Source: HGM04593 sp964470845 (lineage in GTDB: Bacteria; Bacteroidota; Bacteroidia; Bacteroidales; Bacteroidaceae). From it: 16,731 bases of DNA. The notes below the pieces were generated by a model that was not told the origin of the DNA, did no database searches, and worked only from the letters and a program-made list of their open reading frames with translations. Of this stretch, positions 1-6,423 are shown piece after piece; within the stretch, counting starts at the first letter, position 1, and each line of letters begins with the position of its first letter. The translations under genes were made by a program, and so were the position numbers. The stretch covers positions 1 to 16,731 of the forward strand of contig CAYYEL010000049.1 of assembly GCA_964470845.1 (NCBI GenBank). Direction: 5' to 3'.

Positions 1-2
1 TC

Positions 3-131
3 AAAGTCGTGAGCAAGGTGGGGATTTTGTTGCACTTCTATCTTGACAGTATGGAAACGCTTCGGTTCGTTACTTTTATAAACACAAAATGTCGGTTCTT
101 TTCTATTGGCCTGTTTGAGGCTTGTAAATGA
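3..131 (+). CDS. possible 3' end of an unidentified gene, cut by the left edge
   Basis: A plus-strand frame is open from the window edge and gives 42 residues before a TGA at 129-131. It would converge with feoAB, whose stop lies 38 bases away. The peptide is mixed hydrophobic and basic (it contains the stretch GILLHFYLDSMETLRFV) and reads more like a protein C-terminus than random sequence. I do not recognise a family, and 42 codons can stay open by chance. No terminator hairpin is visible between it and feoAB. If it is not coding, bases 1-168 hold nothing that I can identify. Confidence 0.25.
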   Translation, partial: KVVSKVGILLHFYLDSMETLRFVTFINTKCRFFSIGLFEACK

Positions 132-168
132 TAGAGTTGTTTTATTTTGCTCTGTAAAAATTTGATTA

Positions 169-2559
169 TTAAAACAGCCCTCCTATCTGATATACTAAAT
201 AGCCTGCAATCCAAGCTACCACTGTGTTGTATATTACCGAGAATAAAGCCCAGCGGCGGCTGCGTGTCTCCTCGGCTATGGCGGCAACGGTGGCTATACA
301 GGGGAAGAATAGGAGTATGAATACAAGGAATGATGCGGCCGAGCGTGGGGTAAAATCGCCCGATGTTACGAGGCTCTCTTGCAGTCCTTCCTCGCTGTCG
401 CTGCTGTATAATACCCCCAGTGTGCTCACTACGAGCTCTTTGGCAGGGATGCTTGTTATTATGCCTATCGTGGCACGCCAATTAAGCCCAAGGGGCTGCA
501 TTGCCGGCTCGATGGCTTTTCCTATAATACCAATGTAAGAGTGCTCGTATCGTTCGGTCGAGGCTTCTGTGGTTGTTGGGGCGGTGGTATCCGAGGCTTC
601 GGGGCGGGGGTAGTAACTGAGGAACCATATTATTATGGTTGCTGCCAGAATTACTGTCCCTATTTTGCGTATATATTGCTCGCACTTTTCCCACATATGG
701 CGCAGGGTTGCTCTTGCTGTCGGCATACGGTAGGGGGGGAGTTCCATTACAAATGGGGTTTCGTCGTTCTTGAATTTTGTCTTTCGCAATAGGCGGGCGG
801 TTAGGGCTGCAACCAATATACCTAATACATATAGTCCGATGAGTACTGTCGGAGCATATTGGGGAAAGAATGTTCCTGCGAAAAGTATAAATACCGGCAG
901 ACGGGCGCTGCACGACATAAATGGGGTGATGAGCACTGTTATTATGCGGCTGCTGCGGCTCTCAATGGTGCGTGTGGCTATTATGGCGGGGACGTTACAG
1001 CCGAATCCCATAAGCATTGGGATGAAGGATTTTCCGTGCAGACCCATTTTGTGCATTATGCGATCCATAATAAATGCAGCACGTGCCATATAGCCCGAGT
1101 CTTCCATAAGTGAGATGAAAAGGTAGAGTATGAGTATTTGGGGCAGGAACACTGCCACACTGCCTACACCGCTTATTATTCCGTTGACTAATAGGTCTTG
1201 TAGGGCGCCCTCGGGGGTGATTACGGTCAGTTGCTCACCCAGCCACCCGAATGCTGCATCTATCCAGTCTTGCGGGTAGGCGCCTAAATAAAATACTGCG
1301 GTAAACATCAGCCACATTAGTGTAAGGAATAGTGGGAAGCCCAGCCATTTATTGGCTACTAAACGGTCGATGCGTCGTGTCTGGCGCTGTGTGTCCTTGT
1401 TGCCGGGGGTGAAGGTCTCTTGCAGTGCTCCGTTTATGAATCCGTATTTAGCATCGCTGATGGCTGTCTCGACATCTACTCCTATACGTGTGTTTACTCT
1501 TTTGGCGCTTATAAGGGCCTGTGCGTTCCACTCGTCGAGTTTTTTACAATTCTTCAGCAGGGCTGTTGCTTCTTTGTCTTGTTCGAGTAGCTTCAGTGCC
1601 CAGTAGCGCACGGGAAATTGCTGTGGCAGGTCATCGGCTTTGTGAAGCTCTTGTGATAGTGGGGCAAGCTCGGCTTCTAATATGTTGCCGTAGTTTATGT
1701 GTATGTGGCGTATGGTCTTATTTTCGCCCTCAAACAACTCAATAACTGTGTCGAGCAGTTGGTCGAGCCCTTTACCTGCCTTGGCAACGGTGGGAATCAT
1801 TGGTATTCCCATCATTCCTCCAAGATGTTGGTAATCGACAGTTGCACCGCTGGCTTCGAGCTCGTCGAACATATTGAGTGCTACCACTGTGCGCAGGTTC
1901 ATATCAATGAGCTCGGTGGTCAGATAAAGGTTACGTTCGAGGTTCGATGCAACGACAGCGTTGATAATTACGTCGGGTTGTTTGTCGAACAGGTGGCGGC
2001 GAACGTAACGCTCCTCGGGCGAGTAGGCCGATATTGAATAGGTGCCGGGAAGGTCGGTGAGGTTTATGCGGTAGCCTTTGTAGTTGAGGCTGCCGCTCTT
2101 GGCATCGACTGTTACTCCGCTGTAATTGCCGACGTGCTCGCTGCTGCCCGAGAGGGCGTTGAACAGTGAGGTCTTGCCGCTGTTGGGGTTGCCTACAAGG
2201 GCTACGTCGATTATGTTCTTACGCTCGGTAGAGACCGGGCGGTATATGCAGTTGCATCCGTAGCTGCTGCTGCAATTCTCGCAGGCTGACATACATTTGA
2301 ATGAGTGAATGGGGCTCAGCTCCTTGCGTGCCTCGTCTTCGGGGAGTACTTCTATCATCGCTGCCTCGTTGCGTCGCAACGATACGTCGTATCCCATCAC
2401 GTGGTATTTTACAGGGTCGTGCATTGGTGAATCGAGTACCGATTTTACCTTCTCGCCCCTAATGAATCCCATTTCCATTATGCGTTTGCGGAAGCCTCCG
2501 TGTCCTGATAATCGGACAATCACTGCGGTCTCTCCATTCTTCAATTCCGATAGTCTCAT
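169..2559 (-). CDS. feoB: FeoA-FeoB fusion ferrous iron transporter
   Basis: Inner-membrane Fe(II) uptake protein of 796 residues. Residues 1-75 are a FeoA/SH3-like domain (GHGGFRKRIMEMGFIRGE is typical). A linker of about 35 residues carries five cysteines (C89, C93, C96, C102, C104). The cytoplasmic G domain follows: G1 GNPNSGKT at 123-130, GVT at 148-150, G3 DLPG at 169-172, and NMFD at 229-232 in the NKxD position (FeoB normally has NxxD there). From about residue 400 come the transmembrane helices, with the two gate motifs GCNVPA (C521) and SCSARLP (C550). A helix-rich hydrophobic C-terminus ends in GGLF. FeoAB fusions are known in Bacteroidota. The ATG start at 2559 gives a complete FeoA domain and lies about 50 bases from the predicted transcription start. 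No separate feoC or Cys-rich partner follows within the window. Confidence 0.96.
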   Translation of the reverse strand: MRLSELKNGETAVIVRLSGHGGFRKRIMEMGFIRGEKVKSVLDSPMHDPVKYHVMGYDVSLRRNEAAMIEVLPEDEARKELSPIHSFKCMSACENCSSSYGCNCIYRPVSTERKNIIDVALVGNPNSGKTSLFNALSGSSEHVGNYSGVTVDAKSGSLNYKGYRINLTDLPGTYSISAYSPEERYVRRHLFDKQPDVIINAVVASNLERNLYLTTELIDMNLRTVVALNMFDELEASGATVDYQHLGGMMGIPMIPTVAKAGKGLDQLLDTVIELFEGENKTIRHIHINYGNILEAELAPLSQELHKADDLPQQFPVRYWALKLLEQDKEATALLKNCKKLDEWNAQALISAKRVNTRIGVDVETAISDAKYGFINGALQETFTPGNKDTQRQTRRIDRLVANKWLGFPLFLTLMWLMFTAVFYLGAYPQDWIDAAFGWLGEQLTVITPEGALQDLLVNGIISGVGSVAVFLPQILILYLFISLMEDSGYMARAAFIMDRIMHKMGLHGKSFIPMLMGFGCNVPAIIATRTIESRSSRIITVLITPFMSCSARLPVFILFAGTFFPQYAPTVLIGLYVLGILVAALTARLLRKTKFKNDETPFVMELPPYRMPTARATLRHMWEKCEQYIRKIGTVILAATIIIWFLSYYPRPEASDTTAPTTTEASTERYEHSYIGIIGKAIEPAMQPLGLNWRATIGIITSIPAKELVVSTLGVLYSSDSEEGLQESLVTSGDFTPRSAASFLVFILLFFPCIATVAAIAEETRSRRWALFSVIYNTVVAWIAGYLVYQIGGLF

Positions 2560-2605
2560 TTTTCTTTATCTCTTGTGTTTCTTTTGTGGCTTTTATGTGC
2601 CAACG

Positions 2606-2626
2606 TAATTTTGCTATGCAAAATTA
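2606..2626. promoter_or_regulatory. 21-bp palindromic operator overlapping the feoAB promoter
   Basis: Two perfect 9-bp arms, TAATTTTGC and its reverse complement, are separated by TAT. The right arm, read on the minus strand, contains the feoAB -7 box TAATTTTG, so a bound protein would block RNA polymerase. The AT-rich inverted design with TTTGC/GCAAA cores resembles iron- or manganese-dependent repressor sites of the DtxR/MntR type more than a standard Fur box (GATAATGATAATCATTATC). That assignment is inference. A smaller 8-bp palindrome, GCAGCTGC, lies at 2636-2643 in the promoter spacer. Confidence 0.6.
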
Positions 2627-2650
2627 ACACTCATTGCAGCTGCTGTCAAT
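2619..2650 (-). promoter_or_regulatory. feoAB promoter (-33/-7, Bacteroidota type)
   Basis: On the minus strand ATTG (2647-2650) is followed after exactly 20 bases by TAATTTTG (2619-2626). This matches the Bacteroidota consensus TTTG/TAnnTTTG with one mismatch in the -33 box. The predicted start of transcription is near 2612, giving a leader of about 50 bases to the ATG at 2559. Confidence 0.6.
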
Positions 2651-2921
2651 AGTTATTTTTAGTGATATGGGGCCGATATTAGTTATTTCTTGTTACAGAC
2701 CTGTGGCGTTGCGCTTATTGTTGTGGAGGGCGGATGTGTAATTTACCAAAATGTTGTTAGGCTTTTGTCGATAAATTCATTAGTAATGACGATTTTGCGG
2801 CTCTTTTTTTGTGTATATTTTTGCACTGTGGATGTTGCGTTTCTGATGCTTTTTCTTTGCTTTTGTCATTTGCGCATCGTCTGCAAAAATATAGTAACCA
2901 TAATGATGTTTTAGTAAATTT
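2651..2921. other. intergenic region with no supported protein gene
   Basis: T-rich DNA between the feoAB promoter and the candidate RNA. The open frames here (plus-strand 2690-2914, minus-strand 2757-2987) lack recognisable domains and credible start regions. One promoter-like pair is present on the plus strand: TTTG at 2794-2797, 18 bases, then TATTTTTG at 2816-2823. It points toward the terminator at 3006-3045 and could make a non-coding transcript of about 215 bases. A 22-codon frame, rich in Cys and Phe, ends at a TAG at 2912-2914, but I see nothing to support it as a gene. Confidence 0.4.
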
Positions 2922-3045
2922 TATATTTGCCCTTGAAAGTATTATCCAATTAGTTAGGGCTGTCGTGAGACACCCCATAGGGCACAATTGTTATCTTTAG
3001 CTTAATTAAAAATCGCCTCCAATTTTATTTGGAGGCGATTTTTAA
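2922..3045 (+). ncRNA. candidate small structured RNA with its own terminator
   Basis: A TATATTTG box (2922-2929) is a full match to the -7 consensus, although no TTTG lies at the -33 position. A transcript starting near 2936 would contain a hairpin at 2957-2976: GGG, a C-C mismatch, TGTC, a GTGA (GNRA) tetraloop, GACA, CCC. It may be enclosed by a CAATT/AATTG helix (2947-2951 with 2986-2990). The transcript would end at the strong hairpin and T tract at 3006-3045, giving an RNA of about 110 nt. I could not match it to SRP RNA, 6S RNA or another named family. The terminator may instead serve only the opposing tRNA gene. Confidence 0.3.
3006..3045. terminator. strong bidirectional intrinsic terminator
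   Basis: Perfect 17-bp arms (3006-3022 and 3029-3045) enclose a 6-base loop. The stem core is TCGCCTCC/GGAGGCGA, flanked by five A on one side and five T on the other, so a U tract follows the hairpin on either strand. It would end tRNA-Arg transcription on the minus strand and any plus-strand RNA from the 2800-2930 region. Confidence 0.85.
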
Positions 3046-3056
3046 ATGTTTTCTGT

Positions 3057-3101
3057 ATCACAAAATTGAGAGAGCAGGCATTGCTTGCTCTCTCAATTTT
3101 G

Positions 3102-3105
<4 letters not shown>
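3057..3105. repeat. 20-bp perfect inverted repeat overlapping the tRNA-Arg 3' end
   Basis: Arms 3057-3076 (ATCACAAAATTGAGAGAGCA) and 3086-3105 are exact reverse complements with a 9-base centre, and two more pairs can form inside. The right arm takes in the last four bases of the tRNA (3102-3105), so in the precursor the acceptor 3' end can pair with distal trailer sequence. On the minus strand it lies between the tRNA and the terminator at 3006-3045. It has no following U tract, so it is not itself a classic terminator. Confidence 0.8.
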
Positions 3106-3175
<70 letters not shown>

Positions 3176-3232
3176 AACCTTGTATTAAGTGCCGCCTCAC
3201 ATAAAAGTAGAGGCTGCTTTGTTAATCGAGTG

Positions 3233-3264
3233 CAAAGATAGTGTTTTTATTTACTCGAACCAAT
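3233..3264 (-). promoter_or_regulatory. tRNA-Arg promoter
   Basis: On the minus strand ATTG (3261-3264), 20 bases, then TATCTTTG (3233-3240) followed by C. The -7 box is a full consensus match and the geometry is the same as at feoAB. The tRNA 5' end lies 57 bases downstream of the box, so a leader of about 50 nt would have to be removed by RNase P. Confidence 0.6.
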
Positions 3265-3295
3265 AAATTTTAAATATTTTTGTGCAAACTGTGTG

Positions 3296-3337
3296 CTGCT
3301 TATTGCTAAAAGGCTCTTTCGGGACTTTAATAAGCAG
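3296..3337. repeat. inverted repeat, 9-bp arms, between tRNA-Arg and the Crp/Fnr gene
   Basis: CTGCTTATT (3296-3304) and AATAAGCAG (3329-3337) are exact reverse complements around a 24-base loop. It lies downstream of the Crp/Fnr gene (stop at 3388) and could be part of its 3' end, but there is no U tract, so I do not call it a terminator. Confidence 0.35.
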
Positions 3338-3387
3338 ACTAAAAACACATTATTTAAGCGGCTTCTTAGATTTTTGTGTTGCCTATT

Positions 3388-4059
3388 TTAATTGGGCCAC
3401 ACTGCCGAAAGGAACTTCTCGAACGATGGAATGTATATCTCTTTGCGGCTTAGTGTCAGTAATTCTTGTTGTTGCATATTGTTCAGTGCACGTGATATGT
3501 TGATGCGTGCCTCGGATAGTTGTTGTGCAAGCTCTTCCATCTTTATAATGAGCCTTTTTGCGCCTGTCAGTGTCTGGGCGCGCAGTGCTACGAAGCGTGC
3601 TATGCGTCCTTCGAGGCTTTGTGGTATGTTCTTCCAGATGAGCGCATCGAGCTGTTGTTCGTGGTGCGATATAAGGTTAAGGAAATTTATTCCGAAGATG
3701 CTGTGCTTGGAAAATTCGGTATATAGATAGGATTTGTTTATACTCAGTAGGCAGCTATTGCCTTTTGAATAATAGCTGTGTCGGAAGCTGTTGTGTATCC
3801 CAAAAAGTGAACCGGGTTCAATGGCGTATGGGGCTTCTAAGGTTTCATATAAAGTGTAATTCTTCTCGGTAATGTGTCGCTCGCTCTCGACTTTGCCTTG
3901 AATGAGTATTACAAAATTGTCGCAATTCTGGTTATACGAAAGGATGGGCTCGCCATCTGTGTGGCGGCTGAAATCGAATTTTACTTTGTCAAGAATGGAT
4001 GTCAGCTCGTCCTTGCTCATCCCTTGAAAATATGGTAGCTTCAGTAAACTTTCGTACAT
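3388..4059 (-). CDS. Crp/Fnr-family transcriptional regulator
   Basis: 223 residues, the usual length for the family. Residues 1-115 form a cNMP-binding-type beta-roll (FVILIQGKVESE at 49-60, then EPGSLFGIHNSF at 81-92). A long dimerisation helix lies around 115-150 and a winged helix-turn-helix near 172-210 (EELAQQLSEARINISRALNNMQQQELL). The effector pocket lacks the standard cAMP-binding signature, and there is no FNR-like N-terminal cysteine cluster, so the ligand is unknown. Many Bacteroidota regulators of this type are equally divergent. The gene is monocistronic, transcribed away from the tandem promoter repeats and miaA, with its own -7 box about 35 bases upstream of the ATG. The target genes cannot be read from the sequence. 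Confidence 0.88.
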   Translation of the reverse strand: MYESLLKLPYFQGMSKDELTSILDKVKFDFSRHTDGEPILSYNQNCDNFVILIQGKVESERHITEKNYTLYETLEAPYAIEPGSLFGIHNSFRHSYYSKGNSCLLSINKSYLYTEFSKHSIFGINFLNLISHHEQQLDALIWKNIPQSLEGRIARFVALRAQTLTGAKRLIIKMEELAQQLSEARINISRALNNMQQQELLTLSRKEIYIPSFEKFLSAVWPN

Positions 4060-4094
4060 TTTTGTTTCTTTGTATGTATGTTTGTTTGTTTCTA

Positions 4095-4102
4095 CAAAGA
4101 TA
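4095..4102 (-). promoter_or_regulatory. -7 box of the Crp/Fnr gene promoter
   Basis: On the minus strand TATCTTTG, a full consensus match, lies 35 bases upstream of the ATG at 4059. No TTTG is found 18-22 bases farther upstream, so the -33 element is weak or absent. Confidence 0.5.
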
Positions 4103-4210
4103 ATCCTCTTTGTTGTTGCTTTGTATGCTTCTTGTTGCTCTTTTTGGCTTTTTTAAGTTAATTTTTGTTAGATGTGTTGTTTGGGGCGATTTTTTTTGCT
4201 CGTCGGCCAG

Positions 4211-4218
4211 TATCTTTG
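4211..4218 (+). promoter_or_regulatory. promoter-like -7 box, repeat copy 1
   Basis: TATCTTTG, preceded by T8-GCTCGTCGGCCAG. Its last G begins the dyad GCTGT-AA-ACAGC. It is oriented toward miaA but is separated from it by terminator-like hairpins in the following copies. Confidence 0.4.
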
Positions 4219-4232
4219 CTGTAAACAGCGAA

Positions 4233-4332
4233 NNNNNNNNNNNNNNNNNNNNNNNNNNNNNNNNNNNNNNNNNNNNNNNNNNNNNNNNNNNNNNNNNNNN
4301 NNNNNNNNNNNNNNNNNNNNNNNNNNNNNNNN
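4233..4332. other. assembly gap of 100 N inside the tandem repeat
   Basis: Exactly 100 N, the usual placeholder for a gap of unknown size. Both flanks are repeat sequence (AA of the CGAA end on the left, GATTTTCTG unit start on the right). The most likely cause is an unresolved number of 84-bp units. Confidence 0.9.
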
Positions 4333-4394
4333 GATTTTCTGCACTCGCTGTAAAATATTAAAGCTTTGCTTTATTTTTTTTGCTCGTCGGCCAG

Positions 4395-4402
4395 TATCTT
4401 TG
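4395..4402 (+). promoter_or_regulatory. promoter-like -7 box, repeat copy 2
   Basis: TATCTTTG at the same offset from the T8-GCTCG block as in copy 1 (13 bases), with TTTA 21 bases upstream as a possible -33 box. It overlaps the dyad GTGGT-AA-ACCAC (4402-4413). Confidence 0.4.
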
Positions 4403-4453
4403 TGGTAAACCACGAAGATTTTCTGCACTCGCTGTAAAATATTAAAGCTTTGC

Positions 4454-4485
4454 TTTATTTTTTTTGCTCGTTTGTTGTATCTTTG
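4454..4485 (+). promoter_or_regulatory. probable miaA operon promoter
   Basis: TTTA (4454-4457), 20 bases, then TATCTTTG (4478-4485) and C. This is the last, diverged copy of the repeat and the closest consensus box to miaA. The predicted start of transcription is near 4492, leaving a leader of about 50 bases. A 5-bp dyad CGAAT-GT-ATTCG (4498-4509) lies just downstream, in a different register from the repeat dyads. Confidence 0.55.
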
Positions 4486-4541
4486 CCTCTTGACGTGCGA
4501 ATGTATTCGTGTGCTCGATTTTTAATTATAATTTGCCGAAA

Positions 4542-5480
4542 ATGGAAAACTCGACTGCAAAATATGATATGCTGGCTATTGTGGGGCCCACAGCCTGCGG
4601 TAAGACTGCTCTTGCCGTCGAGGCGGCATTGGCTTTTGGAGGCGAGGTTATCAGTGCCGACAGTCGTCAGGTTTATCGTGGAATGGATATTGGTACGGGC
4701 AAGGATTTGAACGAATATGTTCGTGGCGACGTTTCTGTTCCGGTGCATCTTGTGGATATTGTGGATGCGGGCGAGAAGTATAATGTCTTTGAGTTTCAAC
4801 GCGACTTTTTGATGGCTTATAATAATGTGCTTTCACGTGGTGCGTTGCCCATTATGTGTGGTGGCAGTGGAATGTATGTCGAGTCGGTGCTGCGCGGATA
4901 CAGGCTTCTGCCTGTGCCCGAGAATGTGCCTCTGCGTGAGCGTCTCGCTAACCATACGCTTGAGGAATTGAAAGAGATTCTTTCGTCGTATAAAACTTTG
5001 CATAATAATACCGACACCGATACAGTAAAGCGTGCTATACGCGCAATTGAGATTGAGGAGTATTATGCTTCGTGTCCTGCGTACGAACGCAGTTTTCCGA
5101 CAATAAAAACATTGACGGTGGGCGTGGATGTGAGCCGCGAGGTGCGTCGCGAACGTATCAGCCGTCGTCTCGGAGCGCGTCTGGACGAGGGGCTTATTGA
5201 CGAGGTGCAACATCTGCTCGATAGTGGCCTTACTCCCCAGCAACTTATTTACTATGGCCTTGAATATAAATTTGTTACAATGTATGTAACGGGGGCTATG
5301 ACACGTGAACAGATGGTGAGTGGCCTTGAGATTGCCATTCATCAGTTTGCCAAACGTCAGATGACGTGGTTCCGGGGAATGGAGCGTCGCGGAGTAAAAA
5401 TAAATTGGATTGACGCCTCTTTGTCGTTTGATGAACAGGTCGAAATAATAAAGGAGTGGCTCTATGATAAAGGCGCATAA
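4542..5480 (+). CDS. miaA: tRNA dimethylallyltransferase
   Basis: Transfers the dimethylallyl group from DMAPP to N6 of A37 in tRNAs that read codons starting with U. From the ATG at 4542 the protein has 312 residues, normal for MiaA. The P-loop GPTACGKT is at 15-22, followed by SADSRQVYRGMDIGTGKD with the conserved Asp40, CGGSGMYVESVL (usual form GGTGLY), KRAIRAIEIEEY, and the C-terminal motif QFAKRQMTWFR. The usual GTAKP is GTGKD here and the usual IGYKE position reads YGLEYKF, so this is a divergent MiaA; some Bacteroidota carry two miaA genes and this may be the second type. A GTG at 4509 would add 11 residues without family support. The stop overlaps the next gene by 17 bases. Confidence 0.92.
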   Translation: MENSTAKYDMLAIVGPTACGKTALAVEAALAFGGEVISADSRQVYRGMDIGTGKDLNEYVRGDVSVPVHLVDIVDAGEKYNVFEFQRDFLMAYNNVLSRGALPIMCGGSGMYVESVLRGYRLLPVPENVPLRERLANHTLEELKEILSSYKTLHNNTDTDTVKRAIRAIEIEEYYASCPAYERSFPTIKTLTVGVDVSREVRRERISRRLGARLDEGLIDEVQHLLDSGLTPQQLIYYGLEYKFVTMYVTGAMTREQMVSGLEIAIHQFAKRQMTWFRGMERRGVKINWIDASLSFDEQVEIIKEWLYDKGA

Positions 5481-6423
5481 TGATAACAGACACCGTTGGG
5501 GTATAATATATTGCCCGCGGGTGGGTGCGTGGAAACCAATGAAGCGTTGGAACGAGATACGCGACTATTTAAAGGAACGTGGTGTTGAGTACGACCTTCT
5601 GCAATCGGAGAATTTCAGCTCTATTGAACGGTTGACGCGTGTGCTTGCCGATAATGGTTACGAAACGATTGTGCTGGTTGGAGGCGATGGTGCGCTTCAG
5701 GATGCCATAAATGGAATTATGGCTTCGGAGAATCGCTCAAAAGTGGCTTTTGGCATTATACCCAATGGTATTGCCAATGACTTTGCGCGATATTGGGGGC
5801 TGAGTGCCGACGATTATAAACACGCTGTTGATTGCATAATGGCGCATCGCACGCGTGCTGTGGATGTTGGCTATTGCAGTTATACAACTGCCGAGGGCGA
5901 GCAGACGCGTTATTTTCTGAATGTTCTTAATATAGGTCTTACGGCACATCTTGTCGAGATTGCCAACCGCCGACGCTTGCTGTTTGCAAGGGCTGCATCG
6001 TCGTTGACAAGCCTCGTTCATCTGTTATTCTATCGACAGAATTATAATATGAAGTTTGTGCTGAATAATCAGACGGTGGAGCAGAAATTTATGATGCTGT
6101 GCATTGGAAATTCCCGCGGATATGGAATGACCCCGAGCGCCGTGCCTTATAATGGCTGGCTCGATGTCTCGGCAATAAAAATGCCTAAATTTTTGGGAAT
6201 GTTGCAAGGGCTTTATATGGTGGCCCGACGCAAAATTATGAATTATAAATTGATGGTGCCGTTCCGTACAACCGAGATTCTGATAGAGTCGGTCGATAAT
6301 GCTCGCGCAGGAATAGACGGTCGTCCCTTTGTGCCTACCTATCCGATGCGCGTGGGTATAAAGCCCGAGGCTTTTAATTTTATAATGCCAAACAGAAAGA
6401 AACAAAATAGAACAGATATATGA
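5464..6423 (+). CDS. diacylglycerol/sphingosine kinase-like lipid kinase (YegS/LCB5 family)
   Basis: 319 residues with the DAGK catalytic-domain signatures: GGDG at 73-76 inside VLVGGDGALQDAINGIM, and GIIPNGIANDFARYWGL at 97-113, the nucleotide-binding Gly-rich loop and the PxGxxNDFAR motif. The fourth residue after the first Gly pair, usually Thr (GGDGT), is Ala here. The C-terminal half fits the beta-sandwich lid seen in the family and ends with a GIKPEAFNFIMP-like segment. No signal peptide or membrane span is seen, so it is probably a peripheral cytoplasmic enzyme that phosphorylates a lipid, but the substrate cannot be told. The ATG at 5464 lies within the end of miaA and the stop overlaps the kdsA start (ATGA), so translation is coupled on both sides. 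Confidence 0.88.
   Translation: MIKAHNDNRHRWGIIYCPRVGAWKPMKRWNEIRDYLKERGVEYDLLQSENFSSIERLTRVLADNGYETIVLVGGDGALQDAINGIMASENRSKVAFGIIPNGIANDFARYWGLSADDYKHAVDCIMAHRTRAVDVGYCSYTTAEGEQTRYFLNVLNIGLTAHLVEIANRRRLLFARAASSLTSLVHLLFYRQNYNMKFVLNNQTVEQKFMMLCIGNSRGYGMTPSAVPYNGWLDVSAIKMPKFLGMLQGLYMVARRKIMNYKLMVPFRTTEILIESVDNARAGIDGRPFVPTYPMRVGIKPEAFNFIMPNRKKQNRTDI

Larger units (their letters stand above)
4189..4485 (+). repeat. 84-bp tandem repeat array carrying promoter-like boxes, interrupted by a gap
   Basis: One complete unit is visible at 4333-4416. The next copy begins at 4417 and is identical for 54 bases (to 4470), then diverges but keeps TATCTTTG. To the left of the gap, 4189-4218 matches 4373-4402 exactly over 30 bases. 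Each full unit reads in order: AT-rich segment; hairpin TAAAGC-TTT-GCTTTA followed by T8 (4359-4381 and 4443-4465); GCTCG; TATCTTTG. In the two copies at 4218-4229 and 4402-4413 a dyad follows: GCTGT-AA-ACAGC in one and GTGGT-AA-ACCAC in the other, both followed by CGAA. Two base pairs therefore differ in a compensating manner. The true copy number is hidden by the gap. Confidence 0.85.

Noticed and set aside
2690..3000. Small frames on both strands between feoAB and tRNA-Arg (63-76 residues)
   Set aside because: No domain, no credible start region, and low-complexity T-rich codon content. The region is better explained as promoter, RNA and terminator sequence.
2936..3045. SRP RNA or 6S RNA in the orphan unit
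   Set aside because: The conserved SRP helix-8 loop and the large open bubble of 6S RNA are not seen, and the transcript is too short for 6S.
4110..4428. Open frames running through the N gap, including one with a repeated AKKIKQSFNILQRVQKI-like peptide
   Set aside because: They remain open only because N was translated as unknown, and the peptide repeat simply reflects the 84-bp DNA repeat.
4189..4485. CRISPR array
   Set aside because: The units are adjoining 84-bp tandem copies without unique spacers of constant size, and no cas gene is present.
4509..4541. GTG start at 4509 for miaA
   Set aside because: It adds 11 residues with no family match and lies only about 17 bases after the predicted transcription start; the ATG at 4542 fits MiaA better.
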